A stretch of 64,000 nt of DNA from Alphaproteobacteria bacterium (GCA_030746295.1 JASLMY010000001.1:1-64000), one strand, 5' to 3'. Positions 16,686 through 26,449 are shown, counted from the stretch's first letter. The notes: generated by a model not told the origin, from the letters alone. Numbers and translations are program-made.

Positions 16686-18305
16686 TCAGTCGCCCGCCGC
16701 CGCCGGTGCCAGCGGCCGGTCCGCCACCGTCGCCGTCGCTGCCTCGGGCGCGTCGCCCCGGATGGTGCGCCACAGGTTGTAGGCCATGATCAGCGAGCCG
16801 AGGACGAAGAGCGCCCCGCCGGCGGCCCGGATCACATAGAACGGGTGCATCGCCTCGACCGTCTCGACGAAGGAATACTCGAGGAAACCGAGGCTGTTGT
16901 AGGCCCGCCACATCAGGCCCTGCAGGATACCGGAGACCCACATCGCGGTGATGTAGAGGACGATGCCGATGGTCGCGGTCCAGAAGTGGACGTTGACCAG
17001 CTTCAGCGAATAAAGCTCGGCCCGGCCCCAGAGCTTCGGCACCAGGAAGTAGAGGGCGCCGAAGCTGACGAAGCCGACCCAGCCGAGGGCGCCCGAATGG
17101 ACATGGCCGATGGTCCAGTCGGTGTAGTGGCTAAGCGCGTTGACCGCCTTCACCGACATCAGCGGCCCCTCGAAGGTGCTCATGCCGTAGAAGGCGACCG
17201 AGACCACCAGCATGCGCAGGACGGGATCGGTGCGCAGCTTGTCCCAGGCCCCCGACAGCGTCATCAGGCCGTTGATCATGCCGCCCCAGGACGGCATCCA
17301 GAGCATCACCGAGAAGGTCATGCCCAGCGTCTGGGCCCAGTCGGGCAGCGCCGTGTAGTGCAGGTGATGCGGCCCGGCCCAGATATAGAGGAAGATCAGC
17401 GACCAGAAGTGCACCACCGAAAGGCGGTAGGAATAGACCGGCCGCTCGGCCCGCTTGGGCACGAAGTAGTACATCATGCCGAGGAAGCCGGCGGTCAGGA
17501 AGAAGCCGACCGCGTTGTGCGCGTACCACCACTGCGTCAGGGCGTCCTGCACGCCGGCGAAGAGCTGGTAGCTCTTGGCGCCGGTCAGCGAGACCGGCAG
17601 CGCCAGGTTGTTGACGATGTGCAGCATCGCCACGGTGACGATGAAAGCCAGGAAGAACCAGTTGGCGACGTATATGTGCGGCTCGCGCCGACGCCACAGC
17701 GTGGCGAGGAAGACCAGCAGGAAGACCACCCAGACGACGGTCAGCCAAAGGTCGACGTACCACTCCGGCTCGGCGTATTCCTTGGATTGGGTCACGCCCA
17801 GGACGTAGCCCGTGGCCGCCAGGACGATGAAGACCTGGTAGCCCCAGAAGACGAACCAGGGCGCCAAGTCGCCGGCCAGCCGGGCCCGGCAGGTCCGCTG
17901 CACGACGTAGAAGACGCAGGTCAGCAGGACGTTGCCGCCGAAAGCGAAGATCACGGCCGAGGTGTGCAGTGGGCGCAGGCGCCCGAAGGTGGTCCAGGGC
18001 AGGTCCAGGTTGAGGACCGGGAAGGCGAGCTGCAGCGCGATCACCAGGCCGACCAGAAAGCCGACGATGCCCCAGAAGGTCGAGGCGATGGCGCCGGCCC
18101 GGACCACGGCGTCGTTGTAGCCTTGTGGCCCCTCGGCCGCGCCGGCCCCCGCCCGACGGCGTTTCAGCAGGCCCAGCAGGCCCAGCAGGCCGGCCAGCAG
18201 AAAGACGACGCCATGGACGGTCATGCCGAGATCGGCAGCCGAAAACGCCAGCACCAGCCCAAAGACGGCGCCTAAGGCCAATAGGGCGCCTGCCAACAAC
18301 TCCAT
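16686..18305 (-). CDS. ccoN: CcoN, catalytic subunit of cbb3-type cytochrome c oxidase
   Basis: A 539-residue haem-copper oxidase subunit with about 14 membrane helices. Conserved histidines include the low-spin haem ligand in [15 protein letters not shown], the CuB pair in AGPHHLHYT, and [17 protein letters not shown] near the high-spin haem. It reduces O2 to water with high affinity and pumps protons. The ATG at 18303-18305 is preferred because a GGGGATC site precedes it and the residues before it in frame are Arg-rich and not membrane-like. The first 55 residues add two helices ahead of the core, as in many alphaproteobacterial CcoN. Transcription probably starts about 136 bases upstream, next to an FNR-type box. 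Confidence 0.95.
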   Translation of the reverse strand: MELLAGALLALGAVFGLVLAFSAADLGMTVHGVVFLLAGLLGLLGLLKRRRAGAGAAEGPQGYNDAVVRAGAIASTFWGIVGFLVGLVIALQLAFPVLNLDLPWTTFGRLRPLHTSAVIFAFGGNVLLTCVFYVVQRTCRARLAGDLAPWFVFWGYQVFIVLAATGYVLGVTQSKEYAEPEWYVDLWLTVVWVVFLLVFLATLWRRREPHIYVANWFFLAFIVTVAMLHIVNNLALPVSLTGAKSYQLFAGVQDALTQWWYAHNAVGFFLTAGFLGMMYYFVPKRAERPVYSYRLSVVHFWSLIFLYIWAGPHHLHYTALPDWAQTLGMTFSVMLWMPSWGGMINGLMTLSGAWDKLRTDPVLRMLVVSVAFYGMSTFEGPLMSVKAVNALSHYTDWTIGHVHSGALGWVGFVSFGALYFLVPKLWGRAELYSLKLVNVHFWTATIGIVLYITAMWVSGILQGLMWRAYNSLGFLEYSFVETVEAMHPFYVIRAAGGALFVLGSLIMAYNLWRTIRGDAPEAATATVADRPLAPAAAGD

Positions 18306-18441
18306 GACCGATCCCCCGACTGATGCCCCCTCATGGCGGCGGCGTTGAAAACAGACCAACTGCTCGCGTGGACGTGTGCGATCCGCTTGCCAATAGCGCC
18401 TAATGTCTCGGGCTGCAACCGCGAGTGCGGTGCTTTCACAG

Positions 18442-18459
18442 TTCGGCGAATATGCCGAA
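18442..18459. promoter_or_regulatory. Palindrome TTCGGC-N6-GCCGAA over the predicted ccoN -10
   Basis: A perfect 6-base inverted repeat (TTCGGC, six bases GAATAT, GCCGAA). Read on the minus strand, CATATT at 18449-18454 sits in its centre and is correctly placed for a -10 element 31 bases from the FNR-box centre. A protein bound here would block the promoter, so it may be an operator for a second regulator. Chance occurrence cannot be excluded. Confidence 0.4.
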
Positions 18460-18475
18460 TTACTTATGAAACGCA

Positions 18476-18489
18476 ATGATCTAAGTCAA
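18476..18489 (-). promoter_or_regulatory. FNR/FixK-type box upstream of ccoN
   Basis: On the minus strand the site reads TTGAC-TTAG-ATCAT, matching 9 of 10 defined bases of TTGAY-N4-RTCAA. Its centre is about 31 bases from the CATATT -10 candidate, which is the class II activator spacing (centre near -41.5, start near 18441). FNR/FixK/Anr proteins activate cbb3 operons at low oxygen in many proteobacteria. The cognate FNR-type regulator is not obvious in this window, because the nearby Crp-family gene has a CRP-like recognition helix. Confidence 0.7.
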
Positions 18490-18646
18490 TGATCGGCGCC
18501 GCATCCCGGGGCAGCAGGCGGCCCGGCTGACATCGGTGCCGCCGAAATCCGCCGCGCCAACGCTCACGCGACCTGCTTCCATTCGGGCCGGCCATCGGGC
18601 AAGGTTGGGGCCGATTCGAGGGGGCCGGCGCGCCACGGCGGTAGCG

Positions 18647-19369
18647 ATGATTGAAGTACGAGATGTCAGCAAGTCCTTCGGCCGGTTCGAAGCCCTTCAC
18701 GGCGTTTCCTTCAGCGCCCGTGACGGCGAGATCACCGGGCTGATTGGACCGAACGGCGCCGGCAAGACGACGACGCTCAGGGTTCTCTACACGGTCTTGA
18801 AGCCCGATACCGGCAGCGCCACGATCGACGGTTTCGATACGACCTCCCAGCGCCGCGAGGTGCAGCGCCGCATCGGTGTCCTGCCCGACAACCGGGGCCT
18901 CTATCCCAGGCTGACGGCGCGCGAGCACATCCGCTACTACGGCCGCCTGCACGGCCTCTCGGGCGCTCATCTCGAGCAGCGGATCGACGCCCTGGTCCGA
19001 CAGCTGGGCATGGAGGACATCGCCGATCGCCGGACCAAGGGGTTCTCGAAGGGCCAGACGATGAAGGTGGCGCTGGCCCGCGCGCTCGTGCACGAGCCGC
19101 ACAACGTCATGTTCGACGAACCAACGAACGGTCTCGACATCGCCTCCAGCCGGGCAGTCAGGGATCTCGTCCTCGGCATCCGCGACGCCGGCCGCTGCGT
19201 CCTTTTCTGCAGCCACATCATGAGCGAGGTCGAGGCGCTTTGCGATCGCATCGTCGTGATCGCCCATGGCCGGGTGGTCGCCGACGGGACACCGGCGGAG
19301 CTGCGCCACGCGGTGGGGCGCGCCGACCTCGAGGAAGTCTTTCTCGAGACCGTCGAGGCGGGGAGCTGA
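18647..19369 (+). CDS. ABC transporter ATPase, NatA-like
   Basis: A 240-residue ABC ATPase. Walker A is GPNGAGKTTT, the signature is degenerate (FSKGQ in place of LSGGQ), Walker B is NVMFDEPTNGLD, and a switch His lies in CSHIMSEVE. The sequence resembles NatA-type ATPases that partner ABC-2 permeases for sodium or drug export. The ATG at 18647 starts MIEVRDVSKSFGRF, the normal first strand. An Arg/Pro-rich in-frame extension upstream is not used. It precedes the permease by 7 bases. Confidence 0.85.
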   Translation: MIEVRDVSKSFGRFEALHGVSFSARDGEITGLIGPNGAGKTTTLRVLYTVLKPDTGSATIDGFDTTSQRREVQRRIGVLPDNRGLYPRLTAREHIRYYGRLHGLSGAHLEQRIDALVRQLGMEDIADRRTKGFSKGQTMKVALARALVHEPHNVMFDEPTNGLDIASSRAVRDLVLGIRDAGRCVLFCSHIMSEVEALCDRIVVIAHGRVVADGTPAELRHAVGRADLEEVFLETVEAGS

Positions 19370-19376
19370 CCCGGCC

Positions 19377-20570
19377 ATGCGCCCCATTTGGATCGTCTTT
19401 CAGAAGGAGAGCATCGACAACCTGCGCGATCGGCGCAGCCTCTTGATGGCGCTGGTCTATCCCTTCATCGGCGCGCTGCTTCTGGGCCTGCTGCTGAGCT
19501 TCGTCGGCTCCATGTTCAAGCGCCAGGCCGCGGTCCCCGGCAACGTCCAGGTCAGCCTCTTGAAGCTGCCGGTGCTGGGCGCCGAACGGGCACCGGATCT
19601 GGTCGCCTTCTTGCAGCAGAACCAGGTCGAGGTCTTGCCGGCTCCGGCCGACCCCAACGCGGCGGTGAAGAGCGGTCAGACCGACGTCGTGCTGGTGATC
19701 TCGGAGCGCTATGCCCAGAACTTCGAGGCGATGCGGCCGGCCAACGTGCGTGTCGTCATCAACGCGACGCGGCTTTCGACGGTGCTGACGGTCAGCCGTA
19801 TCGTCGCCAAGCTCCGCGAATTTGGCGATTCGGTGAGCAAGGCGCGGCTCAAGCGCTTCGGCATACCGGAGCAGGCGGCACAGCCACTCGACATCAAGAA
19901 CGACAATGTCGGCCGCAGCCGCAGCCTCGCCGGCTTCTTCCTCAACATGCTGCCACCTTTCATCATCTTCACCATCTTCGTCGGCGGCGTCTATCTCGCG
20001 ATCGATACCACCAGCGGCGAGCGCGAGCGCGGCAGCATGGAGCCGCTCTTGGCCAACCCGATCGCGCGCTGGCAGCTGATGGTCGGCAAGGCCCTGGCGA
20101 CCTTCGCCTTCACGCTGACCTCCGTGATCTTTCAGCTTGCCGCCTTCAAGATCATGTTCGAGATCGTCACCCGCAGCGATTTCGGCGTCGACGTCAATCC
20201 CGGTTTGGATTCCTTCCTTTACGTGTTGCTGCTGGCCCTGCCGCTGGTCGCCTTGGCGGTGGCGCTGCAGATCATCGTCGCCACGGTAAGCCGCTCCTAC
20301 AAGGAGACCCAAACCTATCTCGGACTGCTGCCGCTGGTGCCCTCGCTGCCGGGCATGATCCTGGTTTTCGTTCCCCTCAAGGCGCAGGTCTGGATGATGA
20401 CGGTGCCGACCTTTTCTCAGGTCCTCCTGATCGGCAAGTTGATGCGCGAGGAGACCGTGACGCTCGGCGAATCGGCGGTCGCCTGCCTCGCCACCGGCGT
20501 CGTCGCGACGGCGCTCTTCGTCTTCGCCGGCCGCCTCTACGAGCGCGACAAGCTCTTGTTCGGCGGTTGA
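19377..20570 (+). CDS. ABC-2 type permease, NatB-like
   Basis: A 397-residue membrane protein. It has one N-terminal helix after DRRSLLMALVYPFIGALLLG, a periplasmic domain of about 140 residues (PVLGAERAPDLVAFLQQNQVE onward), then five or six helices in the C-terminal half with the ABC-2 segment TTSGERERGSMEPLLANP. This matches NatB-like exporters, which pair with NatA to extrude Na+ or other substrates. The start at 19377 follows the ATPase stop by 7 bases. Substrate is not deducible. The cco operon beside it is divergent, so co-function is not implied. Confidence 0.85.
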   Translation: MRPIWIVFQKESIDNLRDRRSLLMALVYPFIGALLLGLLLSFVGSMFKRQAAVPGNVQVSLLKLPVLGAERAPDLVAFLQQNQVEVLPAPADPNAAVKSGQTDVVLVISERYAQNFEAMRPANVRVVINATRLSTVLTVSRIVAKLREFGDSVSKARLKRFGIPEQAAQPLDIKNDNVGRSRSLAGFFLNMLPPFIIFTIFVGGVYLAIDTTSGERERGSMEPLLANPIARWQLMVGKALATFAFTLTSVIFQLAAFKIMFEIVTRSDFGVDVNPGLDSFLYVLLLALPLVALAVALQIIVATVSRSYKETQTYLGLLPLVPSLPGMILVFVPLKAQVWMMTVPTFSQVLLIGKLMREETVTLGESAVACLATGVVATALFVFAGRLYERDKLLFGG

Positions 20571-20707
20571 GCGACCACGTGCCAAAGCAGTAGCCGGACC
20601 GCCGATATCCGGGCTTCTATGGCGGTGCTCGCTTGTATATCCTCGGGTATAGAGTCTTTCCGGACGCGTAATTCCGGCCCGAACTGGTCAGACGGGGGCA
20701 CTGAAGC

Positions 20708-21436
20708 ATGTCGACCGAGCTCAGCCAACGGCTCGACGCGGTACCGTTTCTCAGTTGCCTCGACGCGGAGGCGTTGCGCGAGGTCGAAAAGCACTGCCGG
20801 TGGCGGCGTTGCCGGGCCGGCGAGCAGATCCTAGACAAGGACAGCTCCGACAGCGACGTCTATTTCGTCGTCGAGGGCGCGGTGCAGATCGTCAACTATT
20901 CGCTGACCGGCCGCGAGATCGCCTTCGCCAAGCTGGAGGCCGGCAGCTATTTCGGCGAGCTCTCGGCGATCGATGGCGCCCCCCGCTCGGCCAGCGTCGT
21001 CGCCGCGCGGGAGAGCCTGCTGGCGGCCATGTCGGGCAGCCTCTTCACCCGGCTCGTGGTCTCGGAACCGGAGATGGTGCGCCATCTTTTGCTCCGTCTC
21101 GCCGGCATCGTTCGGGTCTGCAACGAGCGCATCATGGATCTCTCGACGCTGGGCGCGGTGCCGCGGGTCTACGTCGAGATCCTGCGTTTGGCCGAGGACA
21201 ACAGGCCGAAGCCCGGGACCGACGAGGACTGGCGGGTCTCGCCGATGCCGACCCAAAAGGCCATTGCCGGCCTCGCCAGCACCACGCGCGAGACGGTGGC
21301 GCGATCGTTGAGCCAACTGGTGAGCGGCGGCATCATCGAGCGCCGCGGTAAGACCGTCCTGATTCGCGATTTCAGCCGTCTGGAACGGCTCGCCGGCGCG
21401 CTCGACGTCGCCTGGGCGGGCGACCTCCCGCGCTAG
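20708..21436 (+). CDS. Crp/Fnr-family transcription regulator, CRP-type
   Basis: A 242-residue regulator. The cyclic-nucleotide domain has FGELSAIDGAPRSASVV near 82-98, with the phosphate-binding Gly-Glu-Leu and Arg-Ser intact, so nucleotide binding is plausible. The C-terminal winged helix contains TQKAIAGLASTTRETVARSL (182-201). The Arg-Glu-x-x-x-Arg recognition pattern is that of CRP, not the Glu-x-x-Ser-Arg of FNR. Cysteines at 17, 30, 35 and 138 do not match FNR's CX2CX5C spacing. It likely binds TGTGA-type half-sites. It follows the ABC permease by 137 bases and probably has its own promoter. No CRP-type site was seen nearby. Confidence 0.85.
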   Translation: MSTELSQRLDAVPFLSCLDAEALREVEKHCRWRRCRAGEQILDKDSSDSDVYFVVEGAVQIVNYSLTGREIAFAKLEAGSYFGELSAIDGAPRSASVVAARESLLAAMSGSLFTRLVVSEPEMVRHLLLRLAGIVRVCNERIMDLSTLGAVPRVYVEILRLAEDNRPKPGTDEDWRVSPMPTQKAIAGLASTTRETVARSLSQLVSGGIIERRGKTVLIRDFSRLERLAGALDVAWAGDLPR

Positions 21437-21479
21437 CGCGGGTCAGCTTCGATTAGGGTCTCGTACGACATCGCTGGCA

Positions 21480-21764
21480 TCAGGTGCCGGTGCCGAAGTT
21501 GCCCATGTTCTGTCGCAGCTTGCTGCCGATGAAATCGAACATCTCGTCCATCTCGACACCGATCGCGAAGACGGTGGCGAGGATGGCGATCGAGATCCCG
21601 ACAATGATGAGGCCGTACTCGATACCGGTCGCACCGCTCTCGTCTCGCCAGAGTCGGCGCAGGCGCCCAGCGGTTCCGGACGAAGAAAATGCGATCCCAT
21701 CAAACATGTCGGTCGAGGCTAGTTTCACGACATTACGGGCGATATCAACAAACTTGCGGCACAT
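21480..21764 (-). CDS. Flp-family type IVb pilin, orphan
   Basis: A 94-residue prepilin. The Flp signature DESGATGIEYGLIIVGISIA is at 41-60. Prepilin peptidase would cut after Gly44, leaving Glu49 and Tyr50 at the usual +5 and +6 positions, and a hydrophobic helix follows. The leader of 44 residues is longer than the usual 15-25. The start is supported by GGAGAAG just upstream of the ATG. An internal ATG at residue 20 is an alternative. No tad/cpa secretion genes are nearby, so the pilus machine must be encoded elsewhere. Confidence 0.85.
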   Translation of the reverse strand: MCRKFVDIARNVVKLASTDMFDGIAFSSSGTAGRLRRLWRDESGATGIEYGLIIVGISIAILATVFAIGVEMDEMFDFIGSKLRQNMGNFGTGT

Positions 21765-22032
21765 TGGCTTCTCCGCCTTCTCCTCGCCCCGTCAGCCATC
21801 GCCTCCGATTCGCTTCCCCATGGAGACCAAGCCTGGACTGGCGAGGCGATGCTTGTGCCCTCGGAATCTGAATATCAGACCAACCCGGCAAAGTCCAGAT
21901 TTTTGCCAGTAACTTCGAATAGCTGGTCCTTTCTTCTACGTTTTTCTTGCATGCCTGGGCGCGAACACTACGAATCGGCACGGCATCATTTGCGTCTTAA
22001 GGACACCTGAAGAATTGAGGAAAGACTGAATC
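21765..22032. other. AT-richer spacer upstream of the Flp pilin
   Basis: Together with the terminator next to it, this makes a stretch of 325 bases without a convincing gene. It must hold the pilin promoter, reading leftward. It is visibly richer in A and T than its surroundings (for example around 21890-21960). I could not identify a confident -35/-10 or sigma-54 site. A 78-codon minus-strand frame at 21745-21981 overlaps the pilin start and has no family features. Confidence 0.5.
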
Positions 22033-22055
22033 GGGGCGCACGGAACGTGCGCTCC
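22033..22055 (-). terminator. Hairpin downstream of the acyl-CoA operon
   Basis: A 9-bp stem, including one G-U pair, encloses the 5-base loop GGAAC, with GCGCAC and GTGCGC as the perfect inner arms. On the minus strand it lies about 35 bases after the stop of the crotonase gene at 22090 and is followed by a modest T-rich run (TCAGTCTTTCC). It is a plausible intrinsic terminator for the eleven-gene operon, though the U-tract is weak. Confidence 0.5.
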
Positions 22056-22089
22056 CGAGGCGAGGATCGGTCCTGCGACATCGCCGCTG

Positions 22090-22875
22090 CTATCGAGACT
22101 TGCGATCGAGAAAGGGGCGTATCAGGCGTTCCGGCTCGTCGGTTTCATAGGCGCTGGCCAGCGACTCGATGCCGGCCTCTATGGCTGCCTCCAGCGGCTC
22201 CGATTCCCATTTCGCCAGCAACGCCTTCTGCAGGCGGATCGCCCGCGGACCCGCCGCCAGAAGGTCGTCGAGCCATTCCTCGACCGCCTGGTCCAGCTCC
22301 GCCCCAGGCACGACGCGCTCGACCAGGCCCATGGCCAGGGCCTCGTCGGCATCGTAGTTGCGGGCCAGATAGACGATCTCCGCCGCCTTGCCCCAGCCGA
22401 CGAGCCGGGGCAGCAGGGCCGCCTCGACGACCGAGGGCAGGCCGACCTTGACCTCGGGCATGGCGAAGACGGCGTTGGCACTGGCGATCCTGAGGTCGCA
22501 GGCTGCGGCGAGCTCGAGGCCGGCACCGAGACAGTAGCCGTTGACGCGGGCGATCACCGGCACCGGCAAGACCCGCACAGCGTGACAGACACGATGCACC
22601 CAGGTGATGAAATCGCGGGCCGCATCGACGTTCAGCGTCGCCAATTCCTGCAGATTGGCACCGCCGACGAAGGCCTTGTCGCCGGCGCCGGTCAGCACCA
22701 CGCATCTGAGCGCCTCGTCGCCGGCGACAGCCTCGAAGGCCGCGACGATCTGCGCCATCAGGTCGCGGGTCAGGGAGTTGAGCTTGCGCTCGTAGTCGAT
22801 AGTGATCCGGGCCACGCGCCCGGCCGCGCCCCGATCGACTACTTTGGTGTGCACCGCTGCCGTCTCGGTTTCCAT
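22090..22875 (-). CDS. Enoyl-CoA hydratase/isomerase (crotonase family)
   Basis: A 261-residue crotonase. Oxyanion-hole elements are VGGANLQEL and YCLGAGLELAAACD. Both catalytic glutamates are present (Glu121 in LELAA, Glu141 in MPEVK), so hydratase activity is likely. It is the last gene of the long minus-strand operon, 47 bases after the CoA-transferase, and is followed by a hairpin terminator. It probably hydrates the enoyl-CoA made by the operon's acyl-CoA dehydrogenase. It is a distinct paralogue from the crotonase at 3681-4490. Confidence 0.87.
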   Translation of the reverse strand: METETAAVHTKVVDRGAAGRVARITIDYERKLNSLTRDLMAQIVAAFEAVAGDEALRCVVLTGAGDKAFVGGANLQELATLNVDAARDFITWVHRVCHAVRVLPVPVIARVNGYCLGAGLELAAACDLRIASANAVFAMPEVKVGLPSVVEAALLPRLVGWGKAAEIVYLARNYDADEALAMGLVERVVPGAELDQAVEEWLDDLLAAGPRAIRLQKALLAKWESEPLEAAIEAGIESLASAYETDEPERLIRPFLDRKSR

Positions 22876-22922
22876 CTCATCCTCACTCGTCTATCGGTAG
22901 ATCGCGGCAACCGGCGCTTGCG

Positions 22923-24122
22923 TCAGGTCTCGGCGATGGCGCCGGCGGCGGCCAAGGCGTGAATGCCGGCGTTGTCGTAGCCGGCCTCTTCCAGGATCGC
23001 CCGGGTTTGCTCGCCGTACTTCGGCGGGAAGGCGAACTCGGTCCCGGCGCCGTCGATGTCGACCGCCATCGGCTGCATCCGCGTCTCGCGGCCGTCGGGC
23101 ATCCGAAGCCGGGTCAGTTTGTCTTGCAACGCGGGGTGCTCCATGACTTGCGGCACGGTCAAAATGGGGGCGTGCGGAATCATCGCCTCGGCCAGCACCG
23201 CGTCGACCTCGGCCGTCTTGTAGCGGCGAGTGACGGCGGCGATATCGGCGTGGATTTGGGCCCGGTCGGCGAGCCGGCCCTCGTTGGTGGCCCGACCCTC
23301 GTTGGTGATCGGGCGGAACATCGGGGTCTCGGACAGCCGCCGCCACATCACGTCGGAGCCGATGGCCATGAAGACCGCACCGTCGGCGGTCGGATAGGCG
23401 TTGGTGGGCACGAACTTGCGGTGCTCGTTGCCGCAGCGGGTGATCTCGGACGGGTCGCAGTCGAAGTCGACCAGCGGCAGCACCGTGATCAGCCAGGACG
23501 CGGCAGCCTGGAACATGGAGACGTCGATCCGCTTGCCCCGGCCGCTCGTGGCCCGCTCGGCCAGCGCCATCCAGACGTTGGCATAGACCTCGTCGCCGGC
23601 CTTGAGGTCGACCAAGGGGATGCCCGACAGCATCGGCGCCCGATCGGCCTCGCCCGTCACCTCCATGTAGCCGGCCATCGCCTGGATCACGGGATCGTAG
23701 CCGGCGACGTTGGGGAAGTCGGGGCCCATGGCCGAGATCGCGGCCCAGATCAGGTCGGGCTTGACCGTACTCAGGCTCTCGTAGTCGATGCCGAGCGGCT
23801 GATAGCGCGCCGGCAGGGTGTTGCAGCAGAAGACGTCGACGCCGAGCTCGGTGATGATCCGATGCAACGCCGCCCGCCCCTCGGCGGTCTTCAGGTTGAG
23901 GGCGATCGATTCCTTGGCGACATTGGGGGCGACGAAATAGGAGCGCCGGCCCTCGTCCTCGACGATGCTGCCGATATAGCGGTTGGGGTCGCCCGGCAGC
24001 ATGTCCGGGCGCGGCGCCGTCGCCTCCAGCTTGATCACCCGCCAGCCGAGCTGCACGAAGCGGAGCGTCGCATAGGTCATCGATAACGCCTGCTCCATCG
24101 ACAGGATGACGCCCGGTTTCAT
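22923..24122 (-). CDS. Class III (CaiB/BaiF) CoA-transferase
   Basis: A 399-residue CoA-transferase. [21 protein letters not shown] and [15 protein letters not shown] are family segments. The likely catalytic Asp172 is in [15 protein letters not shown], and [18 protein letters not shown] follows. The sequence is clearly different from the copy at 1904-3118, so the two act on different acids. The ATG overlaps the stop of the molybdenum hydroxylase large subunit by 4 bases. It probably supplies or recycles the CoA thioester for this operon, replacing the ATP-dependent ligase used by the other hydroxylase operon. Confidence 0.88.
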   Translation of the reverse strand: MKPGVILSMEQALSMTYATLRFVQLGWRVIKLEATAPRPDMLPGDPNRYIGSIVEDEGRRSYFVAPNVAKESIALNLKTAEGRAALHRIITELGVDVFCCNTLPARYQPLGIDYESLSTVKPDLIWAAISAMGPDFPNVAGYDPVIQAMAGYMEVTGEADRAPMLSGIPLVDLKAGDEVYANVWMALAERATSGRGKRIDVSMFQAAASWLITVLPLVDFDCDPSEITRCGNEHRKFVPTNAYPTADGAVFMAIGSDVMWRRLSETPMFRPITNEGRATNEGRLADRAQIHADIAAVTRRYKTAEVDAVLAEAMIPHAPILTVPQVMEHPALQDKLTRLRMPDGRETRMQPMAVDIDGAGTEFAFPPKYGEQTRAILEEAGYDNAGIHALAAAGAIAET

Positions 24123-26443
24123 CTCGATGCATCCCCGGCCTGCCGCTGCTCCCAGATCGCCCGCGCGACCTTCTCCGGCGTCAGCGGCGGGGCGGGAAAG
24201 CGCAAGCCCGTGGCGTTGTGGACCGCGTTGGCGATCGCCGGCGCAATCACGATCGTCGGCAATTCGGCGATGCCCTTGGCGCCCATCGGTCCGGTCTCGG
24301 AATCGCTTTCCACGAAATAGAGGTCGAACTCGGGCATCTCGGTCGCCATCGGCAGCTTGTAGTCGCGGAAGCTGGGGTTCAGGACCCGGCCCTCGACGAT
24401 TTGCAGCTCCTCGCTCAAGGCGTAGCCGAGGCCCATGACGATGCCGCCCTCGACCTGGGCCTCAAGGCCGGTCCGGTTGATGACGCGGCCGACGTCCTGG
24501 GCCGAGGTGACGCGGGCGACGCGGACCTCGCCGGTGTCGGTGTCGACCTCGACCTCGGCGACGTGCACGGCGTGGGAATAGGCCGCCGACATATCGCCGA
24601 CGTGGTTTTCGTCCTCGGGCTCGCTCGGCGGCTCGTAGTAGTCGGTGGTCATGACCAGCTCGGCGTCCTTTTGGAAGTGCATTTGGCGCAACAGACGGTC
24701 GAGCTCGACGACGGGCACGCCGTTGTCGGTCTGGACGACGTAGCCCTGGCGAAGGTCGAGGGCCTCCGCCGCCACGTTGGCTTGGTGCGCCGCGGCAGCC
24801 AGGATCTGGTCGCGGGCGGCCCGGGCGGCGCGTTTTGCCGAGTTGCCGGCGATAAAGGTGGTGCGGCTGGCGTGCACGCCGACGTCCCAGGGCGCGATGG
24901 CGCTGTCGTTGTTGACGATGGTGATGTCGGCCGGCGGGATGCCCAATTCCTCCGAGACGATCTGGCACAAGACCGCGTCGATCCCCTGGCCGATCTCGGA
25001 AGCGCCGGTGATCAGCGTGCAGCGGGCGTAGTCGTCCAGCTTCAGGATGGTGCCGCAACCATCGGAGCGGTGGATCTTGGCACCGCCGGCATTGTGGATC
25101 GAGGAGGCGAGGCCGATGCCGCACTTGATCCGCCCCGGCACGTCCCTGGCCGCGGCATAGCGCGCCTGCTTGGCCAGGAATTCGCTCTTCTCCGCCGCCA
25201 GTTCCAGGCACTCGGCGAAGGCGCAGTCGGCGAGGCGGCTGCCTTGCGGCGTCACCTCGCCGGAGGTTTGCGCGTTCTTGAGGCAGAGACTGACCAAATC
25301 GATTTCCAGCGCCTCGGCCAGCATGTCCATCTGCACCGAGGTGCAATAGGTCGCCTGCACGTTGCCGTAGCCCCGGAACGAGCCGGCATAGGGGTTGTTG
25401 GTGTAGACGGCCTGGCTTCGGAAGCGGACGTTCGGCACCCGGAAGTGGGAGGAGAAGGTCCGCATCATCACGTAAGGCGTGGTCGGCCCCCACGACGTGT
25501 AGGCACCGTTGTTGAGGCGGGCGCGAACGTCGCGGAAGGTGAGCGTGCCGCCGCGCTTGGCGCCGGTCCGAAGCGTGATCTCGGCCGGTTGGCGGGTCGG
25601 CGCGTTGACGAACTCCTCCTCCCGGTCGAAGAGCAGCTTGACCGGCCGCCGGGTCGCCTTGGCCAGCAGAACGGCGATCGGCTCGAAGGGATAGACGTCG
25701 AGCTTCGAGCCGAAGGCGCCGCCGACCGGCGGCTGCACGACCCGGATGTCGCCCGGGTGGATGCCTAGCGCAGGTGCTATGTCCATCTTGAAGTTGTAGG
25801 GATACTGGGTCTGCGAATAGATCGTCAGCTTGCCGTCGGCGTCGAAGTCGGCGATGGCGCAGCTCGGGCCCATGCAGCAGTGGGTGACGTAGTGGACGTC
25901 GAAGGTGGTCTCCAGCACCACGTCCGATCCGGCTTCCGCCACGTCGATATCGCCGTGGTCGAACTTGTAGGCGAGGCTGAGGTTGCCGGGGCGGTCCTCG
26001 TGCACCAGCGGCGCGTCCTCGGCCAGGGCCTCGTCGACCGAGAAGACGCCGGGCAGGTCCTCGTAGTCGACCTCGATCAGGGCCAGTGCCTGATCGCAGA
26101 TCGCCGCGCTCTCCGCCGCCACGGCGGCGATCTCGTCGCGGATGCAGCGGACCTTGCCGCCTTTGAGCGGCAGGTTGTCCTTGGAGATCCCGAAGCGGAG
26201 CTCGGGCACGTCGTCGCCTGTCAGCACCGCATGGACGCCCGGCAGCGCTCTCGCGCGGGTGACGTCGATCCCCCTGATCCGGGCGTGCGGCCGGTCGGCA
26301 TGCAGGATCTTCGCCGTCAGCATCAACGGCAATTCCATGTCGTTGATGTAGCGGGTCCGGCCGATCGCCTTGTCGGGCGCGTCCGGCTTCGTGACCCGCT
26401 CGCCGATCACCGTCGTCTTTGCAATCTCGCTCGGCATCGCCAT
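24119..26443 (-). CDS. Molybdenum hydroxylase large subunit (xanthine oxidase family)
   Basis: A 774-residue molybdopterin subunit with the usual domain order. It has [20 protein letters not shown] at the start, [17 protein letters not shown] in the first Mo domain, and the substrate loop [17 protein letters not shown]. Near the C-terminus [11 protein letters not shown] carries the catalytic Glu727. Unlike the fused paralogue at 7434-10436, this enzyme keeps the glutamate and has no CoxG domain. Its loop and Gly-Ala-Phe-Gly-Ser-Lys motif resemble enzymes that hydroxylate aromatic or heteroaromatic acids and CoA esters. The order in this operon is FAD, 2Fe-2S, large subunit. Substrate is unknown. 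Confidence 0.9.
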   Translation of the reverse strand: MAMPSEIAKTTVIGERVTKPDAPDKAIGRTRYINDMELPLMLTAKILHADRPHARIRGIDVTRARALPGVHAVLTGDDVPELRFGISKDNLPLKGGKVRCIRDEIAAVAAESAAICDQALALIEVDYEDLPGVFSVDEALAEDAPLVHEDRPGNLSLAYKFDHGDIDVAEAGSDVVLETTFDVHYVTHCCMGPSCAIADFDADGKLTIYSQTQYPYNFKMDIAPALGIHPGDIRVVQPPVGGAFGSKLDVYPFEPIAVLLAKATRRPVKLLFDREEEFVNAPTRQPAEITLRTGAKRGGTLTFRDVRARLNNGAYTSWGPTTPYVMMRTFSSHFRVPNVRFRSQAVYTNNPYAGSFRGYGNVQATYCTSVQMDMLAEALEIDLVSLCLKNAQTSGEVTPQGSRLADCAFAECLELAAEKSEFLAKQARYAAARDVPGRIKCGIGLASSIHNAGGAKIHRSDGCGTILKLDDYARCTLITGASEIGQGIDAVLCQIVSEELGIPPADITIVNNDSAIAPWDVGVHASRTTFIAGNSAKRAARAARDQILAAAAHQANVAAEALDLRQGYVVQTDNGVPVVELDRLLRQMHFQKDAELVMTTDYYEPPSEPEDENHVGDMSAAYSHAVHVAEVEVDTDTGEVRVARVTSAQDVGRVINRTGLEAQVEGGIVMGLGYALSEELQIVEGRVLNPSFRDYKLPMATEMPEFDLYFVESDSETGPMGAKGIAELPTIVIAPAIANAVHNATGLRFPAPPLTPEKVARAIWEQRQAGDASR

Positions 26444-26449
26444 GGCGTC

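Larger units (their letters stand above)
18306..18646. promoter_or_regulatory. Divergent intergenic region between ccoN and the NatAB-like genes
   Basis: 341 bases with no credible gene. It holds the FNR/FixK box (18476-18489) and a palindrome (18442-18459), each listed separately. The central part (18400-18490) is richer in A and T than the flanks. The right half (18500-18646) is GC-rich and must contain the leader of the ABC transporter operon. I saw no clear housekeeping -35/-10 pair for the + direction. Confidence 0.6.

Noticed and set aside
18306..18476. A ccoN start at 18476 giving 57 more residues
   Set aside because: The extra segment is Arg-rich and non-hydrophobic, and it would run over the predicted promoter and up to the edge of the FNR-type box.
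20708..21436. The regulator as an FNR protein controlling the cbb3 operon
   Set aside because: Cysteine spacing is not CX2CX5C and the recognition helix is of the CRP type (Arg-Glu-x-x-x-Arg).
21745..21981. A 78-codon minus-strand frame ahead of the Flp pilin
   Set aside because: It overlaps the pilin start in another frame, has no ribosome site or family features and lies in what should be the promoter region.
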